NCBI RefSeq assembly: GCF_019279795.1 | Contig: NC_056738.1 | Coordinates: 400,598,093 to 400,662,092, forward strand | From: Protopterus annectens | Lineage: Eukaryota > Chordata > Ceratodontiformes > Protopteridae | Length of the DNA: 64,000 bases | Reading direction: 5' to 3' | Shown here: positions 11,772-22,424 of the stretch, piece by piece | Layout: every line of letters begins with the position of its first letter | Numbering within the stretch: position 1 is the stretch's first letter | Translations under genes and position numbers: made by a program | The notes under the pieces: generated by a model | What the model saw: the letters and a program-made list of their open reading frames with translations, nothing else | What the model was told of the DNA's origin: nothing | Databases searched by the model: none

Positions 11772-11858
11772 CAAACGGCGAGATCGAACAACTTCACATA
11801 AAAAAGTTATGTTCTTACCATAACACTCCATGTGAGTTCATCTCGCCTTTGTTCTTGC
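11772..11858. repeat. DIRS internal complementary region
   Basis: The first part (GGCGAGATCGAACAACTTCAC) is the reverse complement of the DIRS left end. The second part (AAGTTATGTTCTTACCATAAC onward to TTGTTCTTGCA) is the reverse complement of the extended right end. This is the template region that lets DIRS copy both termini. Confidence 0.9.
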
Positions 11859-12228
11859 ATTCCCACCCTCCTTCCCCCCTCCATGTTCTGGAGGAACAGG
11901 TATGACTCATGGCTGGTCATCTTCTCATGGTTCCCTGTGACTGCCTGTGCCCATGTATGCGTGCGTAGTCAGACAGGTATAACATAGCTGCCTGTTTTTA
12001 TATTTACCTTCTAGGTATATATGTTTATAGGTAAATTTGGTGCGTATGCATGTGTAGGCAGGTAGAAAGGAGATCTAATAAAAGCTTTTTATTAAGCTGG
12101 GTTTGTGTTGGTATTGGCCACGCAAAAGGATTTACAGCATTTTACCTGATTGTTGCTTTCTGTGTCCTGTTGTGCTGGACTTTGTTCTTCAGGTAGATAT
12201 GTTGTTACCTGGTTTCTTTGCAAACTAG

Positions 12229-12405
12229 ATCTGAGGGTTAGCAGCAGGGGATCATGGGATAGGGACTGTGCCTCGAGCTTCTCTTAGATGCAGAGCTTGG
12301 AATGTGGCTGACTCGGAGCCAAGGGTTTGGCACCAAACCTGTGTGTAAGAACAAAGGCGAGATGAACAACTCACATGGAGCGTTATGGTAAGAACATAAC
12401 TTCTT
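12229..12405 (+). repeat. DIRS right inverted terminal repeat
   Basis: Reverse complement of the left repeat. It adds an outer extension (CATGGAGCGTTATGGTAAGAA onward) that is absent from the left end but present in the internal complementary region, as is usual in DIRS. The gypsy LTR resumes at 12,406. Confidence 0.88.
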
Positions 12406-13236
12406 TATAATAAAAGAACATGAAAATATGGGATATCTATTTACACTAAACACCAGTGTTTCAATCACAGGAAATATTAAAATAACACAGATACAGAAAA
12501 ACAGTACTTAACTAATCTCACTATATTTTCCTGACTGATCTAAAGAATTACTATTCCCTGGTTCAATTACTAGAGCAAGGCAAGATGAAGTAGGTGAGGG
12601 GTTCTTCCTTGTCAGGTTCCAAAAAACAGAGTACTAAGTCACTGGGAGACTTCTTTCTGTAGCTTTTAAATATTAATCCAGAGTTGATTACAAAATTACA
12701 TCACATCTGGTCATCTGAGTATGTTTTTTTACACTACCCCCATCACTAGAAGCTGCCTGGATTTAGCACATATGTGTTACAATAAATATCTCGAGCTTTG
12801 CTAAAGTTTATTGCAGCATCTGGGAGCTGCAAAATAATTTTAATACTTCTGTCTTCCTACAGACACTAACAACCATGGTTCTTGTGAATGGCTTCATCCA
12901 AAACTGTAAGATAATGTCTTTATGGCCTAGGCCCAGTAATTTAATTACTATTTTTCAAAGTTAGCTGAAGCTAAGCTTAACCTCTTCTCTTCCATTATCC
13001 CCTGTTAAAACATATACATTTAATCAGTTACAGTACAGTCAGGACCCACTGTTGGTACATTTTTTACCACAAGCAACTTCACAAATACATTTTCAACATA
13101 AGCATCTGTGCAAATCAGTTCGATATACAAATGACATATAATTCTTTACATAATTTCAGCTAGCTGCGCTGACATATGTTACACATCCACTGCCCTACTT
13201 CTCCTGGCATAGCTGACAATACCTTGCATCATCACA
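12406..13236 (-). repeat. Gypsy left LTR, inner part
   Basis: Continuation of the split LTR. It aligns with 17,330-18,000 through 'AATAAAAGAACATGAAAATATGG', 'GAGTTTCAATCACAGGAAAT'-like blocks, 'TTTATTGCAGCATCTGG' and 'CTTCTCCTGGCATAGCTG'. It ends in CACA at 13,236, next to the purine-rich tract on the minus strand. Confidence 0.85.
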
Positions 13237-13409
13237 TCTCTCCTCCCTTTGAAGACTCAAGCTAATTCTTCAAGTGACCCTTGAGAAATGTTGATTGAGA
13301 GGAGTGAGCCTGTATTGGAATACATTAACCCATACCCTGTCTTGAGATCCCATCTGACTTGGAATTGCTGAACCCACTACAGTGCTGCACTGTCATGTCA
13401 TATGTCTGC

Positions 13410-14500
13410 AGCCCTATGTTACACCATAGTAACTTGTCATTTTGCTGGCTGTCTCCATGTAGCCATAGATCCCCTCAGACTCCTCCTGCCTCCTACTGCA
13501 AATACTTAGCACAAGAGCCTCCCTGTCATGGTAAGGTTTCATCATGTTAACATGGTGCAATTTGTGCCCCTGCCTCCTGCCTACCAGCTCTGCCACTGAC
13601 CTTCGCACATTAAAGGTTCCCCCAAGTTGCCTGTAGCTTATTGTGCCTGACAGCAATGAAAAACATAACCTGCTGTCCCACAGTATACTCTTTTGCTCGA
13701 GCATTCCTGTCATACCAGACCTTTTTCTGCCGTTGGGCTCTTGCCAGGTTCTCTGGGTCAAGCCCATGAGCTCCCTAAGCCTTGTCCTGAGGTTTAGGAC
13801 ATAAGCCACAACAGACTCCTTGTGGGATTTACACCCACCCTCCCACATATCTCAAATCTAAAGGCCTCCTCAGCCTATGCCTATACAGCAACTCAGAAGG
13901 TGAAAAACCTGTAGATTCCTGGGATACCTCTCTATGCAAACAGTGGATGGGGCAAATATTTGTCCCACTCTCTAATACAATGGTCTGCAAATGCCTGTAG
14001 CATGGTCTTTAGTGTAGAGCTTAACCTCTCCACAAGACCATTACCCTGAGGATGGTAGGGGGTGGTCTTTGGGTGCTTCACCACGTAGCGCTTCCGCAGA
14101 CAAGCCAGCAGGTCTGACATGGAAATGACACCTCTGTCAGTCAGTATTTCTCTCAAGAAACCTGCCCTGCTTAAAATCTCTAATAAAGCAATTGCCACCT
14201 TCTATGCCTCGATGAAGGACAGACCCACTGCCTTAGGGTATCTAGTAGCATAATCTACTACCACCAGGATATACTTCTTCCTTGTGGAACTTGGGGTACT
14301 CAGAGGCCCCACAATAGCCATAGATACACTCTGAAATGGCTCCTCGATCACAGGCAAAGGCATCAAAGGAGCCTTGACATTGTCTCCTACCTTGACTACT
14401 TTTTGGCACTGCTCACAGGTCCAGCAGTACCCTGTTACATCCCTTGCAATCCCATGCCAATAACATCTGTATACTACATCTCTTGGTATGTTTTATGCCC
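13410..14500 (-). pseudogene. Gypsy integrase region (fossil)
   Basis: Minus-strand integrase. A zinc-finger end reads 'CYWHGIARDVTGYCWTCEQC'. The core includes 'EILTDRG' (catalytic Asp region) and 'KTTPYHPQGNGLVER' (the YHPQ.NG.VER block with the catalytic Glu). A C-terminal part ends with 'YKLHHVNMMKPYH', typical of the gypsy chromodomain-less tail. The region is broken. Confidence 0.85.
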
Positions 14501-14934
14501 ATATGACCTGCAAAAGAAATGGCATAGGCTATGGCTAGAAGTGCCAGATGGTAGGCTCTAGGCAATACCAACTGCTGTATTACCTCGCCCTCTAGCCTCC
14601 CTCAGGGGTCCACTCTCCATACAGTAACCCTTTGTTCTGGTATACAGACTCTCCTTTTCCTTGAGAATCAGGCACCTCCTTAGTACCTCCCTCAAGCCTC
14701 TTAGTGTAGGGTCTGAGATCTGAGCCTATCTCAACTCTATCTTTGTGACCCTTCCCAGCTCCACTTCTACAGGAAGTCTGGCATCCTCTGACAATGTTTC
14801 CTCACTGTTAGCCTGGGTACTAATACTCACCTCTGCCCTTGCAGTCACACTTTCCAAGGGAACATCAGTACTTACCAGTAGCTGTGGCTCACATTCAGGC
14901 TCACTGCTACAGGGCCACTTCACCAGCCCTGGCT

Positions 14935-15150
14935 TCAGGTGTGGGGGTCTGTCTGGGTCTTCCCCAGGCTGCCAGACCCACATCCCTGTCCCCAAGTCTG
15001 ACTGCATTTAACTGCATGCACACAAGGTACTGCATTATCAAAATCATTCCCTATCAAGATATCTGCAGGGATATCCTCAACCATACCTACTTGCTTGCTT
15101 CCTTTTCCACCCTCCCAGTCAAGGTGAACCCAGGCCAAAGGCATTTGGAA
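14935..15150 (-). pseudogene. Gypsy protease-like region (fossil)
   Basis: The minus strand reads 'VEDIPADILIGNDF', matching the 'LPADVLLGNDL' block found after the aspartic protease core in several gypsy families. It lies between gag and integrase in element order. It is short and degraded, so the assignment rests on this motif and position. Confidence 0.5.
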
Positions 15151-15284
15151 TGGGGTCCCTCCTAAGGGTCTGACTGGAGTGGCTGCCCAAGCAGGTACTG
15201 CTCCTCTTCAACCAAAGCAAGCTTCACAATAGTTATATCAGAGTCTGTCTCTCTCAGCAGTGGCCTGTTTTCTATCCACTAAGA

Positions 15285-16305
15285 TCAGATATGAACTTTG
15301 GTGATAGTTTGGTACCCTGTTGTCTTCAGACAACTTACCATTGGCATACGGTTAGTCCCACCTCCTGGCTCCCCCACCCTTTGTTCTCCACCTTGCTTCC
15401 ATGGGCATCTGTAGTGTACATGGCCACACTGGTTGCATTTAAAAGATTTAATCATTGATCTTGGCTGTGTACCTAAACTAGTGGCTTCCCCTGTTACTAG
15501 TACACTCTGTTGGAGTGGTTTAGGCTGCCCACCATGGATTCCCTTATCCATGTGCAGCACTAGGTGTCCCCTTCCTGTGCAGTGATATTCTGCTTGCTGG
15601 GTAGAAATTCACCTTTTTCCCCAGGTCATATGCAGAGTTACACTCACAGTCTGCCAACCAGATTCTCATGTCCTCAGGCAAAGTGCTAAGGGTTTGTTCC
15701 CTCATCAAAAGATCTACCAGCCCTTCAAAAGTGGTGACCTGACACCCACTCACCCACCTATGAAAATAATTGCTTAACTTAGAAATATTATCACACATAG
15801 ACTTTTATCTGATTTGAGTCTATGCTCACAAAGCTTTTTTTCTGTAAGCTTCAGGTGTTAACTTAAAGCATTTAAGTAAACATTGTTTACTCTATCAGTT
15901 TAAATAATCACTATCAGATAATTTAGAAACAGCAGTTACAGCTTTACTATGGAGTAAGAGGGTCAGGAACCATACCCAAAGCCCTTGGTCAACATTATAC
16001 TGTTTACATAGTCTTTCAAATACATGAATAAAACTTTCAAAATTATCACCCTCTGTAAATTGTGGAAGAAATTTACTGACCTTAATTGCTTCTGAGGTTC
16101 GGTTCTTTCCCTTCCCCATTACCTCCATGTCCCTGGAAATAGTCAGCATCTCCCTGTCATGTTGATGCTGCTTCTCATTTTCTTCAGCCCCCAAACACCA
16201 TAGTCTTTTCATCTGTTTCTCCTTATCAGCCTCCAAATGCCACAGTCTCTCTTCTAATTCTAATTCCAAATGTTTGGCCTCCAGTTCAAGTCTCTTTAAC
16301 TCCAA
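15285..16305 (-). pseudogene. Gypsy gag region (fossil)
   Basis: The start is a Leu/Glu/Lys-rich coiled coil ('LELELEERLWHLEADKEKQ'). It is followed by 'KFLPQFTEGDNFESFIHVFE', the gag capsid start seen in many vertebrate gypsy elements (F.P.F.EG.D...F...FE). A degenerate zinc knuckle 'CNQCGHVHYRC' is near 15,440-15,480. The region is broken. Confidence 0.75.
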
Positions 16306-16682
16306 ATGGATTTTTAAGTCCTCTGAGGAAAAGGTGAACTGTCCTGTTTCTGAGGGCTACAAATTCCCATCACCAGACTAGTTATCCTCCTGGTTGCTGG
16401 TCTGAGCTGCAACTATGGCTGAAATAATTTCCTCTTTAGTCAGATTGGCATGCACCAGTCATTTGGCTTCGCACATCTTTGTCAGCTTACCCTAATCCTC
16501 TGCTGACATCTTTGACTGCCTTCCCTGACTAAACTAAACTAACAAAATAAATAAATAAATGAAAATGTTGTGAAATGAAACTCTGTATGTTTATCTTGTG
16601 GCTGCTTGAGCGTACACCCACCTTCAGTGACAACTGCCTACAGGTTACAGAAGTTCAATTAATATCCACACCACTGCTCATA

Positions 16683-18000
16683 TGTGACATCCCCTCACTG
16701 GGCCAGAAATTAAGGAGCCTGAATCCTCACCACCGATACTGGAGAGGGGCATTCACTTGGAACAAAAATAGATATGCACTATTTCCAGATGCAGCTCTCT
16801 GCATTAAGCACAATTTCCCTTAAGAGCACACAGGGAACACACTCAGTCTGGGGTCTGGGTTTCTCTCTCTCTGTCCAGGGTCCCACTGAGCCTCCCCAAT
16901 GGCACAGCTGTAGAGCTGAGTCATTAGCTGAGTGTTCAAGCCAAGTCTTCCAGCACCTTCTCTGTGAAACCAGTGCTTTGTGTGCCTGTTCCCAGCAGCT
17001 GACATAAACACTCTTTGAGATTTGATTTGCACACGCACACCCACACTTGTTAAAGGCTGGCATAAATTTACAAGCTATGCCCCTTTATGCCCAGACGATA
17101 AGGTAGTTACTGCCACCAGACACTCCAAAGCCAGTTACTCTATGGCTCTTACAAGGGTATCCAATTATACTGAGTGAAATTAATATTAATACAAATGACA
17201 GTGTTTGGCCAGTGCCATAAGGCTTTCATAACTGGCCACAGAATCACCAAATGGATATGAATACTCTCAACAGTTAAAATATTCTCTAAATGACCAGCCA
17301 CAATGAAATGTTTAAATATATTTGATAATAAATAATAAAAGAACATGAAAATATGGAAAATATATTTAGAATAAACACCAGAGTTTCAATCACAGGAAAT
17401 ATTAAAATAGCACAGATTAATAGATTCACACAGATACAAAAATCAGTAGCTAACTAATCTCACTATACTTTCCTGACTGATCTAAAGAATTACTGTTCCC
17501 TGACTAGAGCAAGGCAAGGTGAACTAGGTGAGGGATGATACATATCTTAAGCTTTGTTGAAGTTTATTGCAGCATCTGGAAGCTGATAAACAATTTTAAC
17601 ACTTCTACTCTTCCTACAGAGACTAACAAACCATGCTTCTTACAGATATTGCATCTCTGACTTCATTCAAAACTGTGACATAACATCTTTATGGCCTAGG
17701 CCCAGTAGTTTAATTTCTTACTATTTTTCAAAGTTAGCTAGAGCTGAGCTTAACCTCTTCACTTCCAGCATCCTCTGTTAAAACATATACATTTAATCAG
17801 TTACAGTACAACCAGGACCCACTGTTGGTACATTATTTAGCACAAGCAACTTTACAAATACATTTTCAACACAAGCATCTGTGCAAATCAGTTTGATATA
17901 CAAACTTTCCACTCTTTACAAAATTCCAGCTAGGTGTGCTGGCATATGTTACTGCCCTACTTCTCCTGGCATAGCTGGCAATACCTTACATTGTCGCACA
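16683..18000 (-). repeat. Gypsy right LTR
   Basis: LTR of about 1.3 kb (5' LTR in element orientation), TGTGACAT to CACA on the + strand, matching the split left copy. The L1-like ORF2 resumes at 18,001. Confidence 0.87.
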
Positions 18001-18669
18001 ATCCACAGGAAAGTCCTCAGAAATAGATGGTATTCCTGTGGATGTTTGGAAGCTAGGATTGAAAAAACTGATAAAGATCTGGAAGATTTTGTTTAACAGT
18101 ATTGTAAGAGTAGAAGAAGCACCAACATTCTAGAAGAAAGTGGTGGTGGATGTAATCCTTAAAGAGGGTAAAGACCCATCAAATCTAGCTTTACACAGGC
18201 CCATTTTAATCCTAAACCGTGATCATAAAGTGTTTGTCTATAATGGCTAAAATAATGGCAAAGGAGATGTCAAAATTGATAGCTGTGGATCAATGTGGTT
18301 TTGTGGAGGGGAGGCAAACATTTGCCAACATTAACAGAACATTGATGAACCAGAGGGAACCAGAATGTAAGAAAATACCACTGTTGGTGGGTCTAAATGC
18401 AGAGAAAGCATTTGACAGAGCAAACTGGGTGTTTATGAGCAGGGCAATGGAAGCATTTGCATTTCATGATAAAATTATATGGTTAATTAGGAGGATATAT
18501 GAGGGATTGGATGGGAAAATTAAAGTGGGTGGGTTTCTCTCTGATAATTTCTGTTTGAGCTAAGAAATCAGGCAGGGGCATCATCTTGCCTCTTTGTATT
18601 GTATTTAGAAACTTAAAGAAAATAAGGGAATCAGAAATTCAAGGATGTAATTGGTATGATTGTCAAGAA
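18001..18669 (+). mobile_element. L1-like LINE, segment 3 of 4 (reverse transcriptase)
   Basis: The RT core of the L1-like ORF2. It starts 'SSEIDGIPVDVWK' (family GPDGIP.EFYK), then 'LKEGKDPSNLALHRPILI' (PGKDP....YRPISL), 'QCGFVEGRQTFANI' (GF..GRQ...NI), 'GLNAEKAFDRANWVFM' (D.EKAFDR..W.F; the catalytic Asp is Asn here), 'IYEGLDGKIKVGG' and 'EIRQG' (G.RQGC). It follows segment 2 without missing much conserved sequence, which supports insertion of the gypsy element into a once-continuous L1. It is interrupted near 18,670 by the Penelope-like element before the YADD-type box. Confidence 0.8.
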
Positions 18670-18679
18670 AAGTATACAA

Positions 18680-19767
18680 GGTCCCCGAAGGTAAACAAAG
18701 ATGGGTCTGACCCACCACTTAGTCCTATTGTTTCTGGTAGAAATTGGTGCACTGAGACTATCTCTATATAGAGAGAGAGAAACATTTGAGACTGGGTATT
18801 AATAAATTAACACATGTATTAAGGGATACCGAACATTTTCTTAGAGATTTGCATGAATATGTCTTTAACAGTTTGAATGATGATGTGGTTTTTGTTACTA
18901 TGGATGTGGTGTCTTTATTTACTGTTATACCCAATTTAGATGGTCTTAATAAAGTGACTCAATTTTTGCAGCGGTTTACAGATTACACCCCTAACAAGGT
19001 TCAATTGTTGATGAAACTGTTGGAGATTGTGCTTGAGCACAGTATCTTTGCTTTTGGTGAGCAAACCTACAAGCAATGCAACGGCGTGGCTATGGGCACT
19101 TCTTGTGCCAATAGCTACGCCAATGCTGTTATGGTCGTTTGGGAGTATGACCATATATTTAATGGGCCATTCAATGAACATGTTTTGTTTTTTCATAGAT
19201 TTGTGAACGACCTATTTATTTTGTGGAGGGGAGACCTTGATATATTTGCTTCCATTATGGAATATGTGAATAGTAGTACCTGTTATTTGAAGTTTACATC
19301 TCACTACTCAAAATTAGTGGTGGATGTCTTAGATGTTTCTGTCATTAAGGATGAAACTGGTGTTATTTACACTAAGCTGCACAGGAAAAACTGTCATGTG
19401 AATCATCAATTACATAGGGACAGTCTTCATCCTCCTTATGTTTTTAGAAACTTCCAACCAGTTTTATAGAGCTTCAAGATTAAATGCTAGGGATAGTGAT
19501 TTTATTGGTGAAGTTGATAACATGAAGATGAGTTTGAAGGAGAGAGGTTATGATGAATATCTTATCCAAAACAATGCAGTTAAGGTTTTTGATATAAGGA
19601 TGAATGAAGCTAGACCATATTTTTCTACAGGTAATAGTGAGTTTGTTAGGAGACGAGAAAGTAAGTATAACACTGGTTTGAGGTTTAAAGTTACTTACAC
19701 TAGTGATGTAGATTGTTACAAGGATATCATTAAAAAACACTGGGGTGTCCTTAGAACTGATAATGAT
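18680..19767 (+). pseudogene. Penelope-like reverse transcriptase region
   Basis: Readable motifs: 'DGSDPPLSPIVSG' (family RPIVSG), 'HVLRDTEHFLRDL' (KDT..FL), 'FVTMDVVSLFTVIPNLDGL' (D..SLYT.IP; catalytic Asp kept), 'NGVAMGTSCANSYANAVM' (G.AMGT..AP.YA) and 'FHRFVNDLFILWRGD' (RY.DD.F..W.G; first Asp of the box is Asn here). The RT is telomerase-like in family terms. Downstream frames carry the linker up to the insert. The left border with L1 sequence is approximate. Confidence 0.85.
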
Positions 19768-19781
19768 ATATCTAGGCACAT

Positions 19782-19999
19782 CCAAATAGTACAACCTCTG
19801 AGAGTGAGGCAGCTGCAGGGTCCCAAAGAGCAAAGTATTCAAACAAAAAGAAAATAGGACCAGCATACAAGGCACCTTAAAAATAAATTTATTGATTGAG
19901 GTTCTTGAAAAACAGACCAGTTTCGGCAAATATTTAACAAAGCCTTCCTCAGTCTTTGTTAAATATTTGCTGAAACTGGTCTGTTTTTCTTTTTGTTTG
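19782..19999. mobile_element. 218-bp foldback insert with 14-bp target-site duplication
   Basis: The 14-mer ATATCTAGGCACAT occurs at 19,768-19,781 and again at 20,000-20,013, and the Penelope-like frame ('ISRHI') continues across the gap. The insert ends in a long near-perfect hairpin: AAAAACAGACCAGTTTCGGC near 19,908 pairs with its complement near 19,970-19,990 around a loop containing CTTCCTCAG. It also holds AATAAATTTATT. The variable-length duplication suggests a retroelement-type insertion of a small nonautonomous unit, possibly a Penelope-like end fragment. I do not recognise the family. Confidence 0.75.
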
Positions 20000-20521
20000 A
20001 TATCTAGGCACATACCTGAAGTGCCGTGTTTTTTATATAAGAACAGTAGGTCACTGAGAAGTAGGTTGTGTTACCCAAAGGATGCTAATAGGAATTCTCA
20101 TTTAGTCGGGACTAAACCATGTTGTCATTGCAACTGGTGTGTATATATTGACAGCAGTTGCAAATTTGAACATCCCGACCAAGGTAGATGTTATAATTTC
20201 ACAATAGCAGCTACATGTGATACCTCACATATCGTTTATTTAGCTTACTGTGTTGTATGCAAACAGTTCTATATAGGTAAGACTGACAGTCCCTTCAGAG
20301 AACACATAAGAGAAGATATCTACCATATGAATAAAAGTAATGTGGTTAGTGCATTGACGAAGCATGTTTTGAGTACTGACTCTAGTCATGGTTTTAAATT
20401 TTTAGTAATTGCAATAGTTTATGAGAATGTGAGGCAGGATGACATACGTGCTAAGACCGAGGATTTGGAATCCTCACGGATAGTGAGGTTTAGGGCTGAT
20501 GTAGGACATGGACTTAATTAA
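20000..20521 (+). pseudogene. Penelope-like GIY-YIG endonuclease region
   Basis: Begins after the insert. A Cys-rich block 'KPCCHCNWC' precedes the nuclease; a CCHH-like finger is usual here in Penelope-like elements. The nuclease has 'HIVYLAYC' (GIY part), 'KQFYIGKTDSPFREHIREDIY' core with YIG and the catalytic Arg region, and later 'HGFKFLVI' and 'RAKTEDLES' where family members have the catalytic Glu. The nuclease nicks target DNA to prime reverse transcription. Confidence 0.85.
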
Positions 20522-20900
20522 TCAGTTCCATTAGTGCCTAAATTAAAGAAGAGACCCCTAAGAAGGTAGTTATTAGTATTGAAGTATAGTTTTAGTATGT
20601 ATTATTTATGTATGTTTTAAAATTAAATTTATATGTCTTTTATATGTGCTGTGTCTTTAAACTTGTGATTTTAAATTTGAATTTGTATCATGTGACATTT
20701 GATGTATAAATAGGGGTGTGTTTGTTAGTTCTTTTGTAATACACCTCATGATGCCTGTTTGGTGAAAGCGCTTGTGTTTTGTTGCACTGCAGTAAAAGTT
20801 TTGAACTGGATATATCAGCTGTCTCTGTGTCTTCCTATTCGTTTGTTGCTGGAATTTGTACTTTGGACACAGTAAGCGAGCCTTTCATAGTGGTAGTAGT
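20522..20900 (+). other. Penelope-like 3' untranslated region
   Basis: AT-rich tail with TATAAATAGGGGTG, then GGTGAAAGCGCTTGTG, TTAAAAG-like stretches and 'CTGTGTCTTCCTATTCG'. A related order of motifs occurs at 45,530-45,780. The right border with L1 sequence is approximate. Confidence 0.55.
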
Positions 20901-20929
20901 TTTTGTAGTTTTATATAGAATATCATATT

Positions 20930-21960
20930 CATAAAGTAGCAGAAAGTATTCCCAGAACTAATCCAACAAAGGAAAGGAGAAAGGAGATTCTGCCGATACG
21001 GATGCCTGCAATTAGGGACAGAGACAATAGGCAAGAGGGGGCTGGAATTTATTGGAGGAAACTGGCAAAAGAACCAAGCTATTGGGAGAAAATAGAGAGG
21101 AAAGGGAATAGAATGGGAAGAGGTCAAGAACTGATGTGGCCTGCAGGCTAGAGATTGCTTTCCCTATCAAGGATTGATATCAGAGTATAGGCAAAAAGAA
21201 AGAAATAGGATCATAAGTGAAATACCAGCACTGGTAGAGTTTTAGTAGAATCTAGAACAGAAGCTGCTGTTAAAAAAGGAATAATTAGTAAAGCATACAA
21301 ACTATTGCATGATAACTATAAGAATCAATCATAGAAGGTTAGAAAGGATTGGGAGGAGAGACTGGATAAGAAACTCACAGAGAAACAACGGGGGATATAT
21401 GTATGTCTTCCAAATATGCAACATAGTGTAGAATCTTTGCTTGAAAATCTTTACATAGGTATTTTTATACCCCAAGTAGATTCCAAAAAATTTTTCTTTA
21501 GGTGGACACCAAATGTTGGAGGCATGATGGGGAAGAAATTGGTAATTGGGAACATGTAATGAGTTGGCAGACTTTAAAGATTTCCTGCAGCCTGTTCTGT
21601 CAGAGATACTGGGTGAGCAAACTAGTGTAACTAAGGAAATTTTTTTTTTGAGCTATGTTACAGAACTGGAATTGCCTAGACATAGTTAGGCCTTGCTGAG
21701 TCTAATTATGGTGGCTGCCAAGAAAGCAATTACTAGAAAATGGAAATCAAGGTCAAAACCAACTCTACTAGAAGTAGTGAATATAGTAACAGAGATACAA
21801 CAACTGGAATTGGGATCTTTATAAAAGGGTAGGAGCAAATTTCATAGAAAAAAAAAATTGAAAATGACTGGATAGATTATAAGTGATATATAATGTTTAC
21901 AAGTAAAATTTTGTCAATATTGTTTGTTTTCTTTTATTTATTTGATTTTATTTGATTTCC
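20930..21960 (+). mobile_element. L1-like LINE, segment 4 of 4 (ORF2 C terminus)
   Basis: ORF2 C-terminal relic after the Penelope-like insert. Readable pieces: 'IISKAYKLLHDNY', 'WEERLDKKLTEKQ' (family WE.DL...), 'FRWTPN' (RWY.TP), 'CWRHDGEEIGNWEHVM' (CWRCG...GT..H..W, the Cys-His block) and 'AKKAITRKWKSRSKPTLLEV' (A...I.R.WK...P...E). This order is the standard L1 C-terminal order. The element ends near 21,960 without an obvious long poly-A. Confidence 0.7.
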
Positions 21961-22419
21961 TATGTCATACGCGATATTTTATTTTTTAAACGAGTGTCAC
22001 GCTTGCTGCAGTGTGGAAGTTAGTGTTAGATTATATCACCGTGGTTTTAGTTTCAGAGTTATGTTACAACAGTTATTGCAAATCAGGAATAGGTTGCTTT
22101 TTGTTATGTGAGCTACTAATTTCTTACTAAATTATTGTACAAGTTGGTAGCCTACCCAAAAGATTTGGTGCTATAGAGAACCTCCTCAAGTAAAATAGTG
22201 CAACTGTATGACATTCTTAACATAACAGTAGATCTTCAAGGCAAGATCAGTCTTGCAGTAAAGCTGACCTCCCTCCTTCCATCAGTTTATTTAGGAATTT
22301 CATGTTATTTTTTACCACAGGTAGTATAGTATTACTGTATATAACTGTAATATGGCTTACAGTTTATGACTAGGATAACGTATATTTTAGATAATTTTTC
22401 TAGTGTAAGTAGATGTCCC
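21961..22419. other. No gene seen
   Basis: AT-rich stretch with no recognised coding sequence or repeat end. Confidence 0.4.
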
Positions 22420-22424
22420 TGTAG

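Larger units (their letters stand above)
5440..12405 (+). mobile_element. DIRS-type tyrosine-recombinase retrotransposon fossil
   Basis: A DIRS element, about 6.5 kb without its own insert, sits in the gypsy left LTR. It has inverted terminal repeats at both ends and an internal complementary region at 11,772-11,858 that joins the complements of the two outer ends; this is the hallmark of DIRS and supports a circular-DNA replication intermediate. Parts in order are gag-like region, reverse transcriptase, RNase H and tyrosine recombinase. All structural parts are present, but the coding regions are interrupted in roughly half a dozen or more places, so it is a fossil. No target-site duplication is expected for this class. 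It is younger than the gypsy element it interrupts. Confidence 0.9.
4790..18000 (-). mobile_element. Ty3/gypsy LTR retrotransposon fossil (contains a DIRS insert)
   Basis: An old gypsy-type element on the minus strand, inserted in the L1-like ORF2. Both LTRs begin TGTGACAT and end in CACA on the + strand. The minus-strand LTR start is preceded by a purine-rich tract that fits a polypurine tract (13,237-13,255). Recognised internal parts are gag, a protease-like segment and integrase. The left LTR is split by a DIRS element at 5,440-12,405. The flanks share ATC next to the LTR ends, but a full target-site duplication is not clear. The element is broken. By eye the LTRs differ at roughly 10-15% of the first ~165 positions, so the insertion is old. 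Confidence 0.85.
18670..20900 (+). mobile_element. Penelope-like element with GIY-YIG endonuclease
   Basis: The RT-domain motifs and the C-terminal GIY-YIG nuclease are those of Penelope-like elements. The RT lies at about 18,680-19,469 and the GIY-YIG end at 20,000-20,521. A 3' region follows to about 20,880, including 'GGTGAAAGCGCTTGTG'. The element sits inside the L1-like ORF2. It carries a 218-bp insert (19,782-19,999) with a 14-bp target-site duplication. The 5' part is truncated and the copy is broken. Penelope-like elements use the GIY-YIG nuclease rather than an integrase to open the target. Confidence 0.85.
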
